From Alloactinosynnema sp. L-07 (lineage in GTDB: Bacteria > Actinomycetota > Actinomycetes > Mycobacteriales > Pseudonocardiaceae): a stretch of 64,000 nucleotides of DNA. Shown one piece after another: positions 36,630 through 44,539 of this stretch. Numbering within the stretch: the stretch's first letter is position 1; each line of letters opens with the position of its first letter. The stretch is taken from assembly GCF_900070365.1 (NCBI RefSeq), contig NZ_LN850107.1:4836001-4900000 (forward strand), read 5' to 3'. The position numbers were made by a program, and so were the translations under genes. The notes beneath the pieces are model-generated. The model saw only the letters and a program-made list of their open reading frames with translations. It searched no databases and was not told the DNA's origin.

Positions 36630-37222
36630 TGCAGGCACGAGAACTCAAGGTCCCTGGCGCGTTCGAGTTCACCCCACGGGTCTTTCCCGACTCCCGCGGC
36701 TTGTTCGTCTCGCCGTTCCAAGAGGACGTCTTCCTCGATGCGGTCGGCCACCGGCTCACCGTCGCGCAGACCAACCACAGCAAGTCCCGACGCGGCTCGA
36801 TCCGCGGCCTGCACTTCGCCGACGTCCCACCCGGACAGGCGAAATACGTCCACTGCTCCCAGGGTGCGCTGTTGGACATCGTCGTCGACATCCGCGTCGG
36901 CTCCCCCACCTTCGGCGTGTGGGACTCCGTCCGCCTCGACCCGCTGGACTTCCGCGCGGTGTATGTCCCGGAGGGCCTGGCCCACGGCATCATGGCGCTG
37001 GAGGACGACACGGTGATCTCCTACCTGTGCTCCACCGGCTACAACCCGGGCGCCGAGCACGGCATCAACCCCCTGGACCCGGAGCTGGCGCTGCCATGGT
37101 CCGCCGACGTCGAACCCACCCTGTCGGAGAAGGACGCCGCCGCCCCGACACTGGCCGAAGCCCTCGCCGCGGGCCTGCTGCCGCGCTACGAGGACTGCCT
37201 GGCTCGCTACGCCGCCCTCTAG
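36629..37222 (+). CDS. dTDP-4-dehydrorhamnose 3,5-epimerase family protein
   Basis: 197 residues. Cupin fold of the RmlC family: PGAFEFTPRVFPDSRGLF at the start, SIRGLHFADVPPGQAKYVHCSQGALLDIVVDIR (catalytic His in GLHF, substrate-binding Lys), and VPEGLAHGIMAL. It epimerises C3 and C5 of dTDP-4-keto-6-deoxyglucose on the way to dTDP-rhamnose or related deoxysugars. The other rml genes are not adjacent, so it may act in cell-wall rhamnose synthesis or in a secondary sugar pathway. It ends 2 nt before the convergent sodX stop. Confidence 0.88.
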   Translation: MQARELKVPGAFEFTPRVFPDSRGLFVSPFQEDVFLDAVGHRLTVAQTNHSKSRRGSIRGLHFADVPPGQAKYVHCSQGALLDIVVDIRVGSPTFGVWDSVRLDPLDFRAVYVPEGLAHGIMALEDDTVISYLCSTGYNPGAEHGINPLDPELALPWSADVEPTLSEKDAAAPTLAEALAAGLLPRYEDCLARYAAL

Positions 37223-37224
37223 CT

Positions 37225-37533
37225 CTAGACCCGCCCAAACCGCGGCCGGAGTCGCCACCGGATGACCGCGTGCACCCGCGCGGGCCCAAGGTCGCGCGAG
37301 TCGGTCGAGGCCTCGGGAAAGTCGCCTTCGACGTGCCAGCCGGTGCCGTCGGGGCGAATGGCCCGTTTGACCGAGAGCTGGCCTGGCCTGCTCACCCACG
37401 TCACCAGGACCACGTCACCGGCTTTCGGTGAACGTCGAACAGCGAGAACGGTGTCCCCGTCCGACAGCGTGGGTGACATGGACCGACCACGCACGACCAC
37501 ACGTCGGACCGGCATCCTGCCCAGTGGACTCAA
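37225..37533 (-). CDS. sodX: Nickel superoxide dismutase maturation protease
   Basis: 102 residues. The TTG start at 37533 is supported by GGAGGTGATC ending 1 nt upstream, a near-complete anti-16S match; ATG 37515 is the alternative. An S24/S26 signal-peptidase-like fold: VRGRSMSPTLSDGDTVLAVR carries the catalytic Ser in SMSPT, and VKRAIRPDGTGWHVEGD the Lys. SodX removes the short leader of SodN to expose the nickel-binding His-Cys N-terminus. It is divergent from sodN, sharing an 83-nt promoter region. It lacks a membrane anchor, as expected for the cytosolic maturase. Confidence 0.9.
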   Translation of the reverse strand: MSPLGRMPVRRVVVRGRSMSPTLSDGDTVLAVRRSPKAGDVVLVTWVSRPGQLSVKRAIRPDGTGWHVEGDFPEASTDSRDLGPARVHAVIRWRLRPRFGRV

Positions 37534-37616
37534 CGATCACCTCCGCCTGCCCTCCCAGCATGCCGGGAGTAGGGTCGGATCCGTCGGAGCACCCCTGTTT
37601 TGCCGTTGGAGGAACA

Positions 37617-38024
37617 ATGCGACTGCTGTCGCGCGTCTTCGCGCCTCGCCTGGAGGCCACCGCCCACTGTGACCTTCCCTGCGGCGTGTACGACCCGGCC
37701 CAGGCCCGCATCGAGGCCGAGTCCGTGCTGGCGGTCCAGAAGAAGTACCAGGACAACGAGGACCCCCAGTTCCGCGCCCGCGCGATCCGTATCTCCGAGG
37801 ACCGCAGCGAGCTCGTCAAGCACCACCTGTGGGTTCTCTGGACCGACTACTTCAAGGCCCCGCACTTCGAGAAGTACCCGGACCTGCACGACCTGTTCAA
37901 CCGCGCCACCAAGGCCGCGGGCGCGGGTGGCACCAAGGGTTCGATGGACCCGGCCACCGGCCAGGCCCTGCTCGACCTGATCGGCGAGATCGACAAGATT
38001 TTCTGGGAGACCAAGAAGGCGTAA
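37617..38024 (+). CDS. sodN: Nickel superoxide dismutase precursor
   Basis: 135 residues from ATG 37617 with GGAGG at 37608-37612. The leader of 16 residues (ending EATA) precedes the nickel hook HCDLPCGVYDP, in which His1, Cys2 and Cys6 of the mature 119-residue enzyme bind Ni. The remainder is the four-helix NiSOD domain (KKYQDNEDPQFRARAI and HHLWVLWTDYFK). It dismutates superoxide to peroxide and oxygen in the cytosol. In Streptomyces sodF/sodN is controlled by the nickel regulator Nur; no clear Nur box could be read here, though GTCGGA is directly repeated at 37575-37589. A strong terminator follows. Confidence 0.96.
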   Translation: MRLLSRVFAPRLEATAHCDLPCGVYDPAQARIEAESVLAVQKKYQDNEDPQFRARAIRISEDRSELVKHHLWVLWTDYFKAPHFEKYPDLHDLFNRATKAAGAGGTKGSMDPATGQALLDLIGEIDKIFWETKKA

Positions 38025-38041
38025 GCCCCAAGGTCCGTCCA

Positions 38042-38077
38042 ACGGCCCCCGCATCCACACTTGGACGCGGGGGCCGT
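38042..38077 (+). terminator. Terminator after sodN
   Basis: 11-bp perfect arms ACGGCCCCCGC (38042-38052) and GCGGGGGCCGT (38067-38077), with an inner TCCA/TGGA pairing. Confidence 0.75.
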
Positions 38078-38144
38078 CCCCTGTCCGGGACGACTCCGGG
38101 CCACTCCCCGGGTCTTCCCCGATGATCACCGTCCCCCGCTCCGC

Positions 38145-38157
38145 CAAGCTCAAAGCA
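38145..38157 (+). promoter_or_regulatory. Possible -10 of the secreted-protein gene
   Basis: CAAGCT (38145-38150) lies 6 nt before ATG 38157 and matches the nAnnnT pattern of other leaderless genes in this window; there is no Shine-Dalgarno sequence. Confidence 0.4.
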
Positions 38158-38810
38158 TGAAGAAACCACTCACTGTGATCTTGCTCGCAGCGACCGCGAC
38201 CATCGCCATGACCACTCCCGCATCAGCCACCCCAGAGTTCACCTTCGCCGACTGCCCCACCCTTCCCGCCGCCGCCGACCCCAACCTCTGGCGCTGCGAG
38301 GAAATGGCCGCGAAAGGCACCTTCCAACTCGGCAGACTCCCCGAACTCGACCTAGGCACCCTCCGCCTCACCTTCGCCGAAGGCACCCAGGACGGAAAGT
38401 TCGCCCAAACCTTCGGCGCACTCCGCTCAGAAGAGGTCCGCATCCCGCGCACCAGCCTCAAGACCCGCCTCCAGTACGCGGGCTACTCCGACTTTCTCTC
38501 CACCGACGAGCGCATGGGCGAGTTGCACCTCAAACTCGCCGTCACCGGACCGCTCATCCCCAAGACCTGCACCATCGGCACCGACCAGGACCCCATCCGG
38601 TTCGTCGTCAAGCGAACCGCCCCCACCGAGGTCGTCACCACCAACCCGCTCGTGGTCAAGTTCGCCATCGCCGACAACACCTTCACCGCGCCGAAAGCCG
38701 CTGGCTGCGGCCCCTTCGGCCCGATGATCAACCACCGGATCGGCCTGCCCAGCAAGCCAGGAGACTCGTCCCTCAAGCTCGCGACGCGGGTGGGGATCCG
38801 CGGTTACTGA
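38157..38810 (+). CDS. Secreted protein of unknown function
   Basis: 217 residues from ATG 38157. A clear Sec signal peptide (MKKPLTVILLAATATIAMTTPASA, cleavage near residue 24 after ASA). The mature protein has four cysteines (FADCP, WRCEE, KTCTI, AGCGP), probably two disulphides, and beta-rich sequence such as LGTLRLTFAEGTQDGKFAQ. No catalytic motif or anchor was found, so it should be released to the medium. Not recognised; similar secreted proteins of about 200 residues occur in actinomycetes. It ends overlapping the convergent DUF4442 gene by 7 nt. Confidence 0.7.
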   Translation: MKKPLTVILLAATATIAMTTPASATPEFTFADCPTLPAAADPNLWRCEEMAAKGTFQLGRLPELDLGTLRLTFAEGTQDGKFAQTFGALRSEEVRIPRTSLKTRLQYAGYSDFLSTDERMGELHLKLAVTGPLIPKTCTIGTDQDPIRFVVKRTAPTEVVTTNPLVVKFAIADNTFTAPKAAGCGPFGPMINHRIGLPSKPGDSSLKLATRVGIRGY

Positions 38811-39271
38811 GGGGACACCTTGATCGTGATGACCGCGGACACGACCTCAAGCCCGTCCTTGTCCGTGATCGAAACCGGCACCGGCAGGTCGAACGGCTCA
38901 CTCCCGAACGAGGGAATGACCGGCAGTTCGGCCACCGCCCGCAGGCTCGACTTCGCCTTCGCCACGTAGTCCACAGTCATGCCCTTGGGGATCCAGCGGT
39001 GGCTGGCCGGGACCGTCGCCTCGGCCAGCATCCCCATCGCGACCTCGGCGAGGTTGCAGGCGGCGATGGCGTGGAAGGTGCCGAGGTGGTTGTGCACGCC
39101 CCACCACTTCGGCGACCGGACCTCGCAGCGACCCGGGCGCATGTCGACGACCGTGGGCAGGACGGTGCCGAAGTAGGGCACCCGCAGGGACATCGCGGCC
39201 GAGAACAGGCGGTTGCCCAGGGGTCGCTCGGCCAGCGTCCGCCACATCGCATAGGTCTTCGTCGCACTCAC
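38804..39271 (-). CDS. DUF4442 hotdog-fold protein (acyl-CoA thioesterase-like)
   Basis: 155 residues from GTG 39271; an upstream in-frame start at 39319 would run through the promoter region. Hotdog-fold features: PYFGTVLPTVVDMRPGRCEV, the central VHNHLGTFHAIAACNLAEVAMGM helix with Asn-His-Leu-Gly-Thr, and a final PVSITDKDGLEVVSAVITIKV strand. DUF4442 proteins resemble acyl-CoA thioesterases such as YiiD/PaaI relatives; the substrate is unknown. It appears leaderless: TAGCTT (39284-39279) is 7 nt before the start. Divergent from the histidine phosphatase with a palindrome between. Confidence 0.78.
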   Translation of the reverse strand: MSATKTYAMWRTLAERPLGNRLFSAAMSLRVPYFGTVLPTVVDMRPGRCEVRSPKWWGVHNHLGTFHAIAACNLAEVAMGMLAEATVPASHRWIPKGMTVDYVAKAKSSLRAVAELPVIPSFGSEPFDLPVPVSITDKDGLEVVSAVITIKVSPQ

Positions 39272-39278
39272 GGAGCCA

Positions 39279-39324
39279 AAGCTACTCGTGAGTAGATTCG
39301 GCGGCAAGTGCGTCCCCATAGGAT
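39279..39324. promoter_or_regulatory. Divergent leaderless promoters with an inverted repeat
   Basis: The minus-strand -10 TAGCTT (39284-39279) serves the DUF4442 gene; the plus-strand -10 TAGGAT (39319-39324) serves the phosphatase, 6 nt from its ATG. The inverted repeat CTACTC-GT-GAGTAG (39282-39295) overlaps the minus -10 and could be an operator of a TetR-type repressor. Confidence 0.5.
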
Positions 39325-39330
39325 CAGGGC

Positions 39331-39915
39331 ATGCTCTACCTGCTCCGACACGGCCAGACCGAGTGGTCTGAGTCCGGTCGACACACCGGCCGCACCGACA
39401 TCGACCTCACCCCGGACGGCGAGGCGGGCGCCCGGAAGGCGGGCGAGTTGCTGCGCCACCTCCGCGGCGACCGGCCCGCCGTCGTGCTCTCCAGCCCGCG
39501 CAAGCGCGCCGTGCGGACCGCCGAGTTGGCCGGGCTGATCGTGGACGAGGTCACCGAGGACCTCGCCGAGTGGGACTACGGCGACTACGAGGGCCGGACC
39601 ACCCCGCAGATCCGCGAGACCGTCCCCGATTGGACCGTCTGGACCCACCCGTGCCCCAACGGCGAGACCGCCGAGGCCATCACCGATCGCGCGGCGAAGG
39701 TCGCCGCCAGGGTGCGCGACATCGGGCAGGACGTGGTCCTCATCGGACACGGGCACTTCAGCCGGGTGCTCATCTCCTCCTGGATCGGACAGTCGGCCGA
39801 GTTCGGCGTCCACTTCGGACTCGAACCGGCCGGGGTGAGCATCCTCGGCGACGAGCGCGGCGTGCCGCAGATCGAGCGTCTCAACGTCCCCGCGTATGGA
39901 GAAACCCATGTCTGA
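39331..39915 (+). CDS. Histidine phosphatase family protein (phosphoglycerate mutase-like)
   Basis: 194 residues, leaderless from ATG 39331. The phosphohistidine motif LYLLRHGQTEWSESGRHTGRTDIDLT, a second Arg in SSPRKRAVRTAE, the catalytic Glu in DLAEWDYGDYEG and the second His in VLIGHGHFSRVL are all present. Such cytosolic enzymes dephosphorylate small phosphorylated metabolites; a true cofactor-dependent phosphoglycerate mutase would be longer, so broad-specificity phosphatase (CobC/GpmB-like) is more likely. Its last 8 nt overlap the next gene, indicating co-translation with the acetyltransferase. Confidence 0.85.
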   Translation: MLYLLRHGQTEWSESGRHTGRTDIDLTPDGEAGARKAGELLRHLRGDRPAVVLSSPRKRAVRTAELAGLIVDEVTEDLAEWDYGDYEGRTTPQIRETVPDWTVWTHPCPNGETAEAITDRAAKVAARVRDIGQDVVLIGHGHFSRVLISSWIGQSAEFGVHFGLEPAGVSILGDERGVPQIERLNVPAYGETHV

Positions 39916-40387
39916 CCCGCGAATCCGCCGAATCGAACCGTCCGATGTGGACGCTGTGGTCGGTCTGGTGTACGAGCTCGCCGAGTACGAGCGCGCCCCG
40001 CAGGACTGCCATCTCACCGCCGAGCAGCTGCACGCCGCCCTGTTCGGCGCCGCGCCCGCGCTGTTCGGCCATGTCGCGGTGGTCGACGGCGAGGTCGTCG
40101 GCTGCGCGCTGTGGTTCCTGAACTTCTCCACCTGGCGCGGCACGCACGGGATCTACCTGGAGGACCTCTACGTGCGCACGACCCAGCGCGGATCCGGACT
40201 GGGCAAGGCGCTGCTGCTGGCGCTGGCGCAAGAGTGCGTCGACCGCGGCTACCAGCGGCTCGAATGGTCGGTGCTGGACTGGAACGAGCCCGCGATCGGC
40301 TTCTACAAATCCCTCGGCGCCATCCCGATGGACGAGTGGACCGTCCACCGGCTCACCGACGAGGCGCTCACAGCCGCCGGTACATGA
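39908..40387 (+). CDS. GNAT N-acetyltransferase, diamine/thialysine acetyltransferase-like
   Basis: 159 residues from ATG 39908, with GGAGA 4 nt upstream. The whole sequence follows the SAT family: VYELAEYERAPQ, FLNFSTWRGTHGIYLEDLYVR, the acetyl-CoA loop RGSGLGKALLLALAQE, and RLEWSVLDWNEPAIGFYKSLGA. Family members acetylate polyamines or thialysine, so a small diamine is the likely substrate. Coupled by overlap to the phosphatase. Its 3' end overlaps the convergent GNAT gene by 20 nt. Confidence 0.82.
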   Translation: MSDPRIRRIEPSDVDAVVGLVYELAEYERAPQDCHLTAEQLHAALFGAAPALFGHVAVVDGEVVGCALWFLNFSTWRGTHGIYLEDLYVRTTQRGSGLGKALLLALAQECVDRGYQRLEWSVLDWNEPAIGFYKSLGAIPMDEWTVHRLTDEALTAAGT

Positions 40388-40850
40388 TGTGGATGTCGAC
40401 CAGCCCGTCCGGGTGCCGGAACGCGCCGGGCACCGTGCCGACGATCTCGAAGCCCAGTGACTTCCACAGGGCCACAGCCGCGACGTTGGTCGACACCACC
40501 GCGTTGAACTGCATCGCCTTGAACCGCCGTCCCCGCGCCGCCGACAGCACGTGGTGGGCCAGGGTGCGCCCGATGCCCTCACCGGCGCGGTCCGGGTCGA
40601 CCATGAAGCCCGCGTTGGCCACGTGGTCGCCCAGGCCGGGCTGGTTGGGCCTGAGCAGCGCCGTGCCGACCACGTCGCCGCCGTCCTCGGCGACGAACAC
40701 CGCGGCGGGCGCGGGCAGCATCCAGGCGGCCCGCGCGGCCTGCTCCGGGGTGTCCGGCGCCCACATGTAGGTCTCGCCCGCCGACACCACCCGGTGCCAC
40801 AGCGGCCAGATCCGGGCCCAGTCCGCCTGGCCTGCCTCCCGCACCCGCAC
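40368..40850 (-). CDS. GNAT N-acetyltransferase
   Basis: 160 residues from GTG 40850, 2 nt after the preceding stop; GTG 40844 is an alternative. Acetyl-CoA binding region AGFMVDPDRAGEGIGRTLAHHVLSAARGR and the C-terminal NAVVSTNVAAVALWKSLGFEIVGTVPGAF segment identify the GNAT fold. The RVREAGQADWARIWPLWHRVVSAGETYMW start resembles phosphinothricin/L-amino acid acetyltransferases. The substrate is unknown. Co-transcribed with the upstream small membrane protein. Confidence 0.82.
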   Translation of the reverse strand: MRVREAGQADWARIWPLWHRVVSAGETYMWAPDTPEQAARAAWMLPAPAAVFVAEDGGDVVGTALLRPNQPGLGDHVANAGFMVDPDRAGEGIGRTLAHHVLSAARGRRFKAMQFNAVVSTNVAAVALWKSLGFEIVGTVPGAFRHPDGLVDIHIMYRRL

Positions 40851-40852
40851 GA

Positions 40853-41248
40853 TCAGTCCCCCGCGCCGCTGTCGCCCTGCGCCCAGGCCGACGACCGGGG
40901 GTGGAAGAGCAGTACCAGCGTGCCGAGCACGAGCAGGCCGAACGGGACGCCGAACTCGGGCCTGCCCGACGGGCCCGCGGCGTACCAGGCCACGCCAAGC
41001 AGCAGGATCTGCATGACGATCGACGGGCTGCGCGCCCAGTGCTTGCCCAGCAGCAGGCCGATGCCCGCGGCCAGCACGCCCGCGGCCAGCACGGCGAAGT
41101 ACGCGGCCTCGCCATAGACGTTGTTGCCCGGCGTCGAACTGCCGGAGACGACGAGGACGACGGCGAAGACCAGGCCGGTCAGGCCCTGCAGGGCGACCAT
41201 GAGCCCGGCGCCGAGGATGGTCCGAGGGGCATCGGATGCGATACGCAC
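40853..41248 (-). CDS. Small integral membrane protein
   Basis: 131 residues, GTG start at 41248. Four predicted membrane helices (MVALQGLTGLVFAVVLVVSG, AYFAVLAAGVLAAGIGLLLG, IVMQILLLGVAWYAAG, FGVPFGLLVLGTLVLLF) and a short polar tail. No catalytic motif. The type is common in actinomycetes without known function. It precedes the GNAT gene by 2 nt, so they are co-expressed. Confidence 0.72.
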   Translation of the reverse strand: MRIASDAPRTILGAGLMVALQGLTGLVFAVVLVVSGSSTPGNNVYGEAAYFAVLAAGVLAAGIGLLLGKHWARSPSIVMQILLLGVAWYAAGPSGRPEFGVPFGLLVLGTLVLLFHPRSSAWAQGDSGAGD

Positions 41249-41483
41249 GGCGGCCTTTCAAGCGCGGGATTTAGCGCACGATGACGGTCCGTGCACACCG
41301 CCGATCGTATGCCACCCGGACGGCCGTGGCTTTTGTCGGTGGGGCGGTGAAGGATCATGGGTGTCAGTCCCGCGGGTCGATGAGCAGACGGTCGTCTGGG
41401 TGCACTCACCGATGCCGGGGCGAGCAGCGGTGCCGAAGGGAGATCAAACTCGGTCACGGGCAACACGATCGGATGACACCTGA

Positions 41484-41537
41484 CTCACCCGTTTGGGGTG
41501 GGTGAGAGCAAGACGGGAGCCCCTGCTGCCTTACCCT
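41484..41537 (+). promoter_or_regulatory. Upstream region of the lipid kinase: hairpin and -10
   Basis: The 295-nt gap 41249-41543 has no supportable gene. It has CTCACCC/GGGTGAG (41484-41490 with 41500-41506) and the -10 TACCCT (41532-41537), which lies 6 nt before ATG 41544 and so predicts a leaderless mRNA. Confidence 0.5.
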
Positions 41538-41543
41538 GCGGTA

Positions 41544-42467
41544 ATGCGCGCAGTCCTTGTGGTGAACCCGCAGGCCACCGCGACCACTCCCGCCGGTCGC
41601 GACGTGCTCGCGCACGCCCTGGCCAGCCAGGTGAAACTCGACATCGTCGAGACCGACTACCGCGGTCACGCCATGGCGGCCGCGGCGCAGGCCGCGTTGG
41701 ACAACGTCGACCTGGTCGTGGCGCACGGTGGCGACGGCACGGTCAACGAGGTCGTCAACGGCATGCTCAGCGCGGGTGGCCACGTGCCGATGCTGGGCGT
41801 CGTCCCCGGCGGGTCGGCCAACGTCTTCGCCCGCTCCCTCGGGCTGCCGCGGCACCCGGTCGAGGCCACCCACATCCTGCTGCGCGCGATCGAAGAGGGC
41901 CGCCGCCGCGAAGTCGGGCTCGGCATGGTCGACATCGGCGCTGGTCAGACCCGGTGGTTCACCTTCAGCGCTGGCATGGGCTGGGACGCCGAGGTGGTCG
42001 CCGACGTCGACCGCAAGCGTGGCAAGAAGGCCAGCCCGGCGCTCTACACGCGCATCGCCGCCGCCCGCTACCTGCGGCCCCGACACGGCAAGCCGGACCT
42101 CACAGTCCACATCCCCGGCGAGGACCCGATCGAGGGCCTGCGCCTGGCGTTCATCTCCAACACCGACCCGTGGACCTATATGGGGTCGCGGGCGATCCAC
42201 CTCAACCACGGCACGTCGTTCGACACCGGCCTCGGCCTGTTCGCCCTGCGGACACTGCGCGCGCCCACGGTGGTCCGCCACGTCGCCCAGGCGTTCAGCG
42301 GCAAAGGCGAGACCAAGGGCAAGAACCTGGTCCGCCGCGACGACGTCGCCAAGCTGGTCGTGACCGCCGCGAACCCGGTCCAGCTGCAGTGTGACGGAGA
42401 CCTCATCGGCGCCCGAACGCGCGTCGAGTTCACCTCGATGCCGAAGGCGCTGACCGTCGCGATCTGA
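41544..42467 (+). CDS. Diacylglycerol kinase family lipid kinase
   Basis: 307 residues from ATG 41544, chosen because of the -10 six nt upstream; longer in-frame starts lie in the promoter. DAGK catalytic domain: VVNPQATATT, the nucleotide motif VVAHGGDGTVNEVVNG, GVVPGGSANVFARSLG, and C-terminal QCDGDLIGA. It phosphorylates diacylglycerol or another lipid alcohol at the inner membrane face, recycling lipids. In M. tuberculosis a homologue also sits immediately before whiB1 (recalled). The exact lipid substrate is unknown. Confidence 0.88.
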   Translation: MRAVLVVNPQATATTPAGRDVLAHALASQVKLDIVETDYRGHAMAAAAQAALDNVDLVVAHGGDGTVNEVVNGMLSAGGHVPMLGVVPGGSANVFARSLGLPRHPVEATHILLRAIEEGRRREVGLGMVDIGAGQTRWFTFSAGMGWDAEVVADVDRKRGKKASPALYTRIAAARYLRPRHGKPDLTVHIPGEDPIEGLRLAFISNTDPWTYMGSRAIHLNHGTSFDTGLGLFALRTLRAPTVVRHVAQAFSGKGETKGKNLVRRDDVAKLVVTAANPVQLQCDGDLIGARTRVEFTSMPKALTVAI

Positions 42468-42545
42468 TCATCGGTCCAGACCAGAGGGCCTCTGAGACCG
42501 AATCGTTGCTCTCCGCTCCGAAAGTGCTTTGACGTCGATCTTTCG

Positions 42546-42561
42546 GGTGAGTTCACTCACC
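42546..42561. promoter_or_regulatory. CRP-like binding site upstream of whiB1
   Basis: GGTGAG-TTCA-CTCACC is a perfect palindrome and fits the CRP core GTGA-N6-TCAC. It is 16 nt upstream of the -35 of whiB1. In M. tuberculosis CRP (Rv3676) is known to control whiB1 through such a site. Confidence 0.65.
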
Positions 42562-42577
42562 GGGCGCGGAAGAACCC

Positions 42578-42606
42578 TTGACATCTCCTGGGTTCGTGAA
42601 ACCATT
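42578..42606 (+). promoter_or_regulatory. whiB1: whiB1 promoter
   Basis: A perfect -35 TTGACA (42578-42583) with AACCAT (42600-42605) 16 nt downstream, or ACCATT at 17 nt. The leader of about 65 nt includes GAGGAG (42664-42669), 9 nt before ATG 42679. Confidence 0.65.
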
Positions 42607-42678
42607 CACAAGCACCCCGACGACCGGATACGACCTAGAGGCGCGCTATCAGCGCGCCCGAGCGAGGAGCAAGTAGAA

Positions 42679-42933
42679 ATGGACTGGCGCCACCGCGCGG
42701 CCTGCCGTGACGAGGACCCCGAGCTGTTCTTCCCCGTGGGAACCAGCGGCCCGGCGATCCTGCAGGTCTCCGAGGCGAAGGCCGTTTGTCACCGCTGCCC
42801 CGTCGCTTCCAACTGCCTGTCCTGGGCACTCGAGAGCGGCCAGGATGCTGGCGTTTGGGGCGGAATGAGTGAGGACGAGCGTCGCGCGCTGAAGCGCCGC
42901 AACGCTCGGACCCGGGCACGCAGCAACGCCTGA
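42679..42933 (+). CDS. whiB1: WhiB1-type iron-sulfur transcription regulator
   Basis: 84 residues, exactly the size of mycobacterial WhiB1. The four [4Fe-4S] cysteines are C9 (RAACRD), and C37, C40, C46 (AVCHRCPVASNCLSWAL); then the turn GVWGGMSEDERRALKRR and a basic C-terminus. WhiB1 is an essential NO-sensitive protein that binds the primary sigma factor region 4. Position between the lipid kinase and the divergent/convergent pdtaS matches the mycobacterial order. A bulged hairpin terminator with a T-tail follows. Confidence 0.94.
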   Translation: MDWRHRAACRDEDPELFFPVGTSGPAILQVSEAKAVCHRCPVASNCLSWALESGQDAGVWGGMSEDERRALKRRNARTRARSNA

Positions 42934-42945
42934 GCTTCCGTCGAA

Positions 42946-42980
42946 AGGCCCCTGTGCGCGGAAACGCGACACGGGGGCCT
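42946..42980 (+). terminator. Terminator after whiB1
   Basis: AGGCCCCTGTGCGCG (42946-42960) pairs with 42965-42980 around a GAAA loop, followed by TTTT. One bulge. It can also serve the convergent pdtaS. Confidence 0.75.
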
Positions 42981-43016
42981 TTTGCATTGTTACGCAATGC
43001 GGTGAATAGCGATCAG

Positions 43017-44531
43017 CTATCGACGCGAGGTAAGCGGAACGCGCAAGATCGCCTCTGTGCCCTTGGGCTCGCGACGGCGCAGCGAGAGCGTGCCGCGCAA
43101 CTCGGACTCGACGAGGGTGCGCACGATCTGCAGCCCGAGCCCATTAGTCCGTTCGAGTGAAAATCCACGCGGCAGGCCCCGGCCGTCGTCGGCCACCACG
43201 ACGTCGACCCACCGGGCCGAGCGCTCGGCGGTGACGACGACCTCGCCCGAGCTGCCCGCCGGGTAGGCGTGTTCGACAGCGTTCTGGATCAGCTCGGTCA
43301 GCACCATCACCAGCGGCGTCGCGACCTCGGCGGCCACGACCCCGAACTGGCCGGTCTTGCGGACCTTCACATGGCTCTCGGCGACGGCGACGTCGCCGAC
43401 CACCGGGATGACCTTGTCGACCAGGGCGTCCAGGTCGACCCGCTCGTCGACCGAGGTGGACAGCGTCTCGTGCACCATCGCGATCGCGGCGACCCGGCGG
43501 ACCGACTCGGCCAGCGCCTCCTTGGCCTCCGGGCTGCTCGTGCGCCGCGATTGCAGGCGAAGCAGCGCGGCGACGGTCTGGAGATTGTTCTTCACCCGAT
43601 GGTGGATCTCGCGGATCGTCGCGTCCTTCGACAGCAGCGCGCGGTCGCGGCGGCGGACCTCCGTGACGTCGCGGCACAGCACCAGCGCGCCCGCGGGCTT
43701 GCCGCCGGGCCGCAGCGGCAACGCGCGGAACAGTACAGCCGCGCCGCGGCGCGACTCGGCCTCCATGCGCATGCTCGGCTGGCCCTCCAGGGCCTGCAGG
43801 ATGCGCTGGGAGATCTCGGTGGCGTCGAACGGGTCGGCCATCAGCGACCTGGTCAGCGGGGCCAGCCGCACCCCGATCAGGTCGGCGGCGTGGCCCATCC
43901 GGTGATACGCCGAGAGCGCGTTCGGGCTGGCGAAGACCACCGCGCCCGCCGGGTCCAGCCGCATCAGCCCGTCGCCGACGCGGGGGCTGGTATGCACGTC
44001 AGGGGACGGCTCGACGGCCGGGAAGGTGCCGTCGGTGACCATCTGGCACAGGTCGCCCGCGATGCCGAGGTAGGCGATCTCCAGGGCGCTGGGCACCCGA
44101 GGGACGGCCAGGTTCGTCTCCCGCGACAGCACCGCGACGATCTCGCCGCCGAACTGCACCGGGATCACCTCGCGGCGCACCGGCACGCCAAGGTGCCAGC
44201 GCGGGTCCTCCTCGCGGCAGATCCGCCGTTCCACGATGGCCCGGCGCAGCTGCGGGTGCTCGGTGGCGTTGGTGTGGCTGCTGACGACGTCGTCGGGGTG
44301 CGCGGTCGGCGCGGTCGTCGGCCTGGCCTGCGCGACACAGAGGAAGCGTTCCTCGGCGTCGGCGGGCAGCGGCGTGCCGTCCTCGCTCTCGGTCTGTTTG
44401 ACCCAGAGCAGGAAGTCGGCGAACGAGAGGTCCGACAGCAGCTGCCACTCCGCCACCACCGTCTGCAGGTGGTCGACCGCGCCCGCGGACAGTCCGGTGT
44501 GGTGGGCCAGCAGGTCGGCCAGCGTCGACAC
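43017..44531 (-). CDS. pdtaS: PdtaS-type soluble sensor histidine kinase
   Basis: 504 residues from GTG 44531. N-terminal GAF domain (about 1-150), PAS domain (about 180-300), HisKA_2 dimerisation/phosphoacceptor helix (REIHHRVKNNLQTVAALLRLQSRR, phosphorylated His in IHHRVKNN) and HATPase_c (NAVEHAYP N-box, ADDGRGLP, NGLGLQIV). No membrane helices, so it is cytosolic. In mycobacteria PdtaS phosphorylates the RNA-binding antiterminator PdtaR, whose gene lies elsewhere. Eight nt downstream of the biotinylated-protein gene, so probably co-transcribed. Confidence 0.93.
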   Translation of the reverse strand: MSTLADLLAHHTGLSAGAVDHLQTVVAEWQLLSDLSFADFLLWVKQTESEDGTPLPADAEERFLCVAQARPTTAPTAHPDDVVSSHTNATEHPQLRRAIVERRICREEDPRWHLGVPVRREVIPVQFGGEIVAVLSRETNLAVPRVPSALEIAYLGIAGDLCQMVTDGTFPAVEPSPDVHTSPRVGDGLMRLDPAGAVVFASPNALSAYHRMGHAADLIGVRLAPLTRSLMADPFDATEISQRILQALEGQPSMRMEAESRRGAAVLFRALPLRPGGKPAGALVLCRDVTEVRRRDRALLSKDATIREIHHRVKNNLQTVAALLRLQSRRTSSPEAKEALAESVRRVAAIAMVHETLSTSVDERVDLDALVDKVIPVVGDVAVAESHVKVRKTGQFGVVAAEVATPLVMVLTELIQNAVEHAYPAGSSGEVVVTAERSARWVDVVVADDGRGLPRGFSLERTNGLGLQIVRTLVESELRGTLSLRRREPKGTEAILRVPLTSRR

Positions 44532-44539
44532 GGCGGCCG

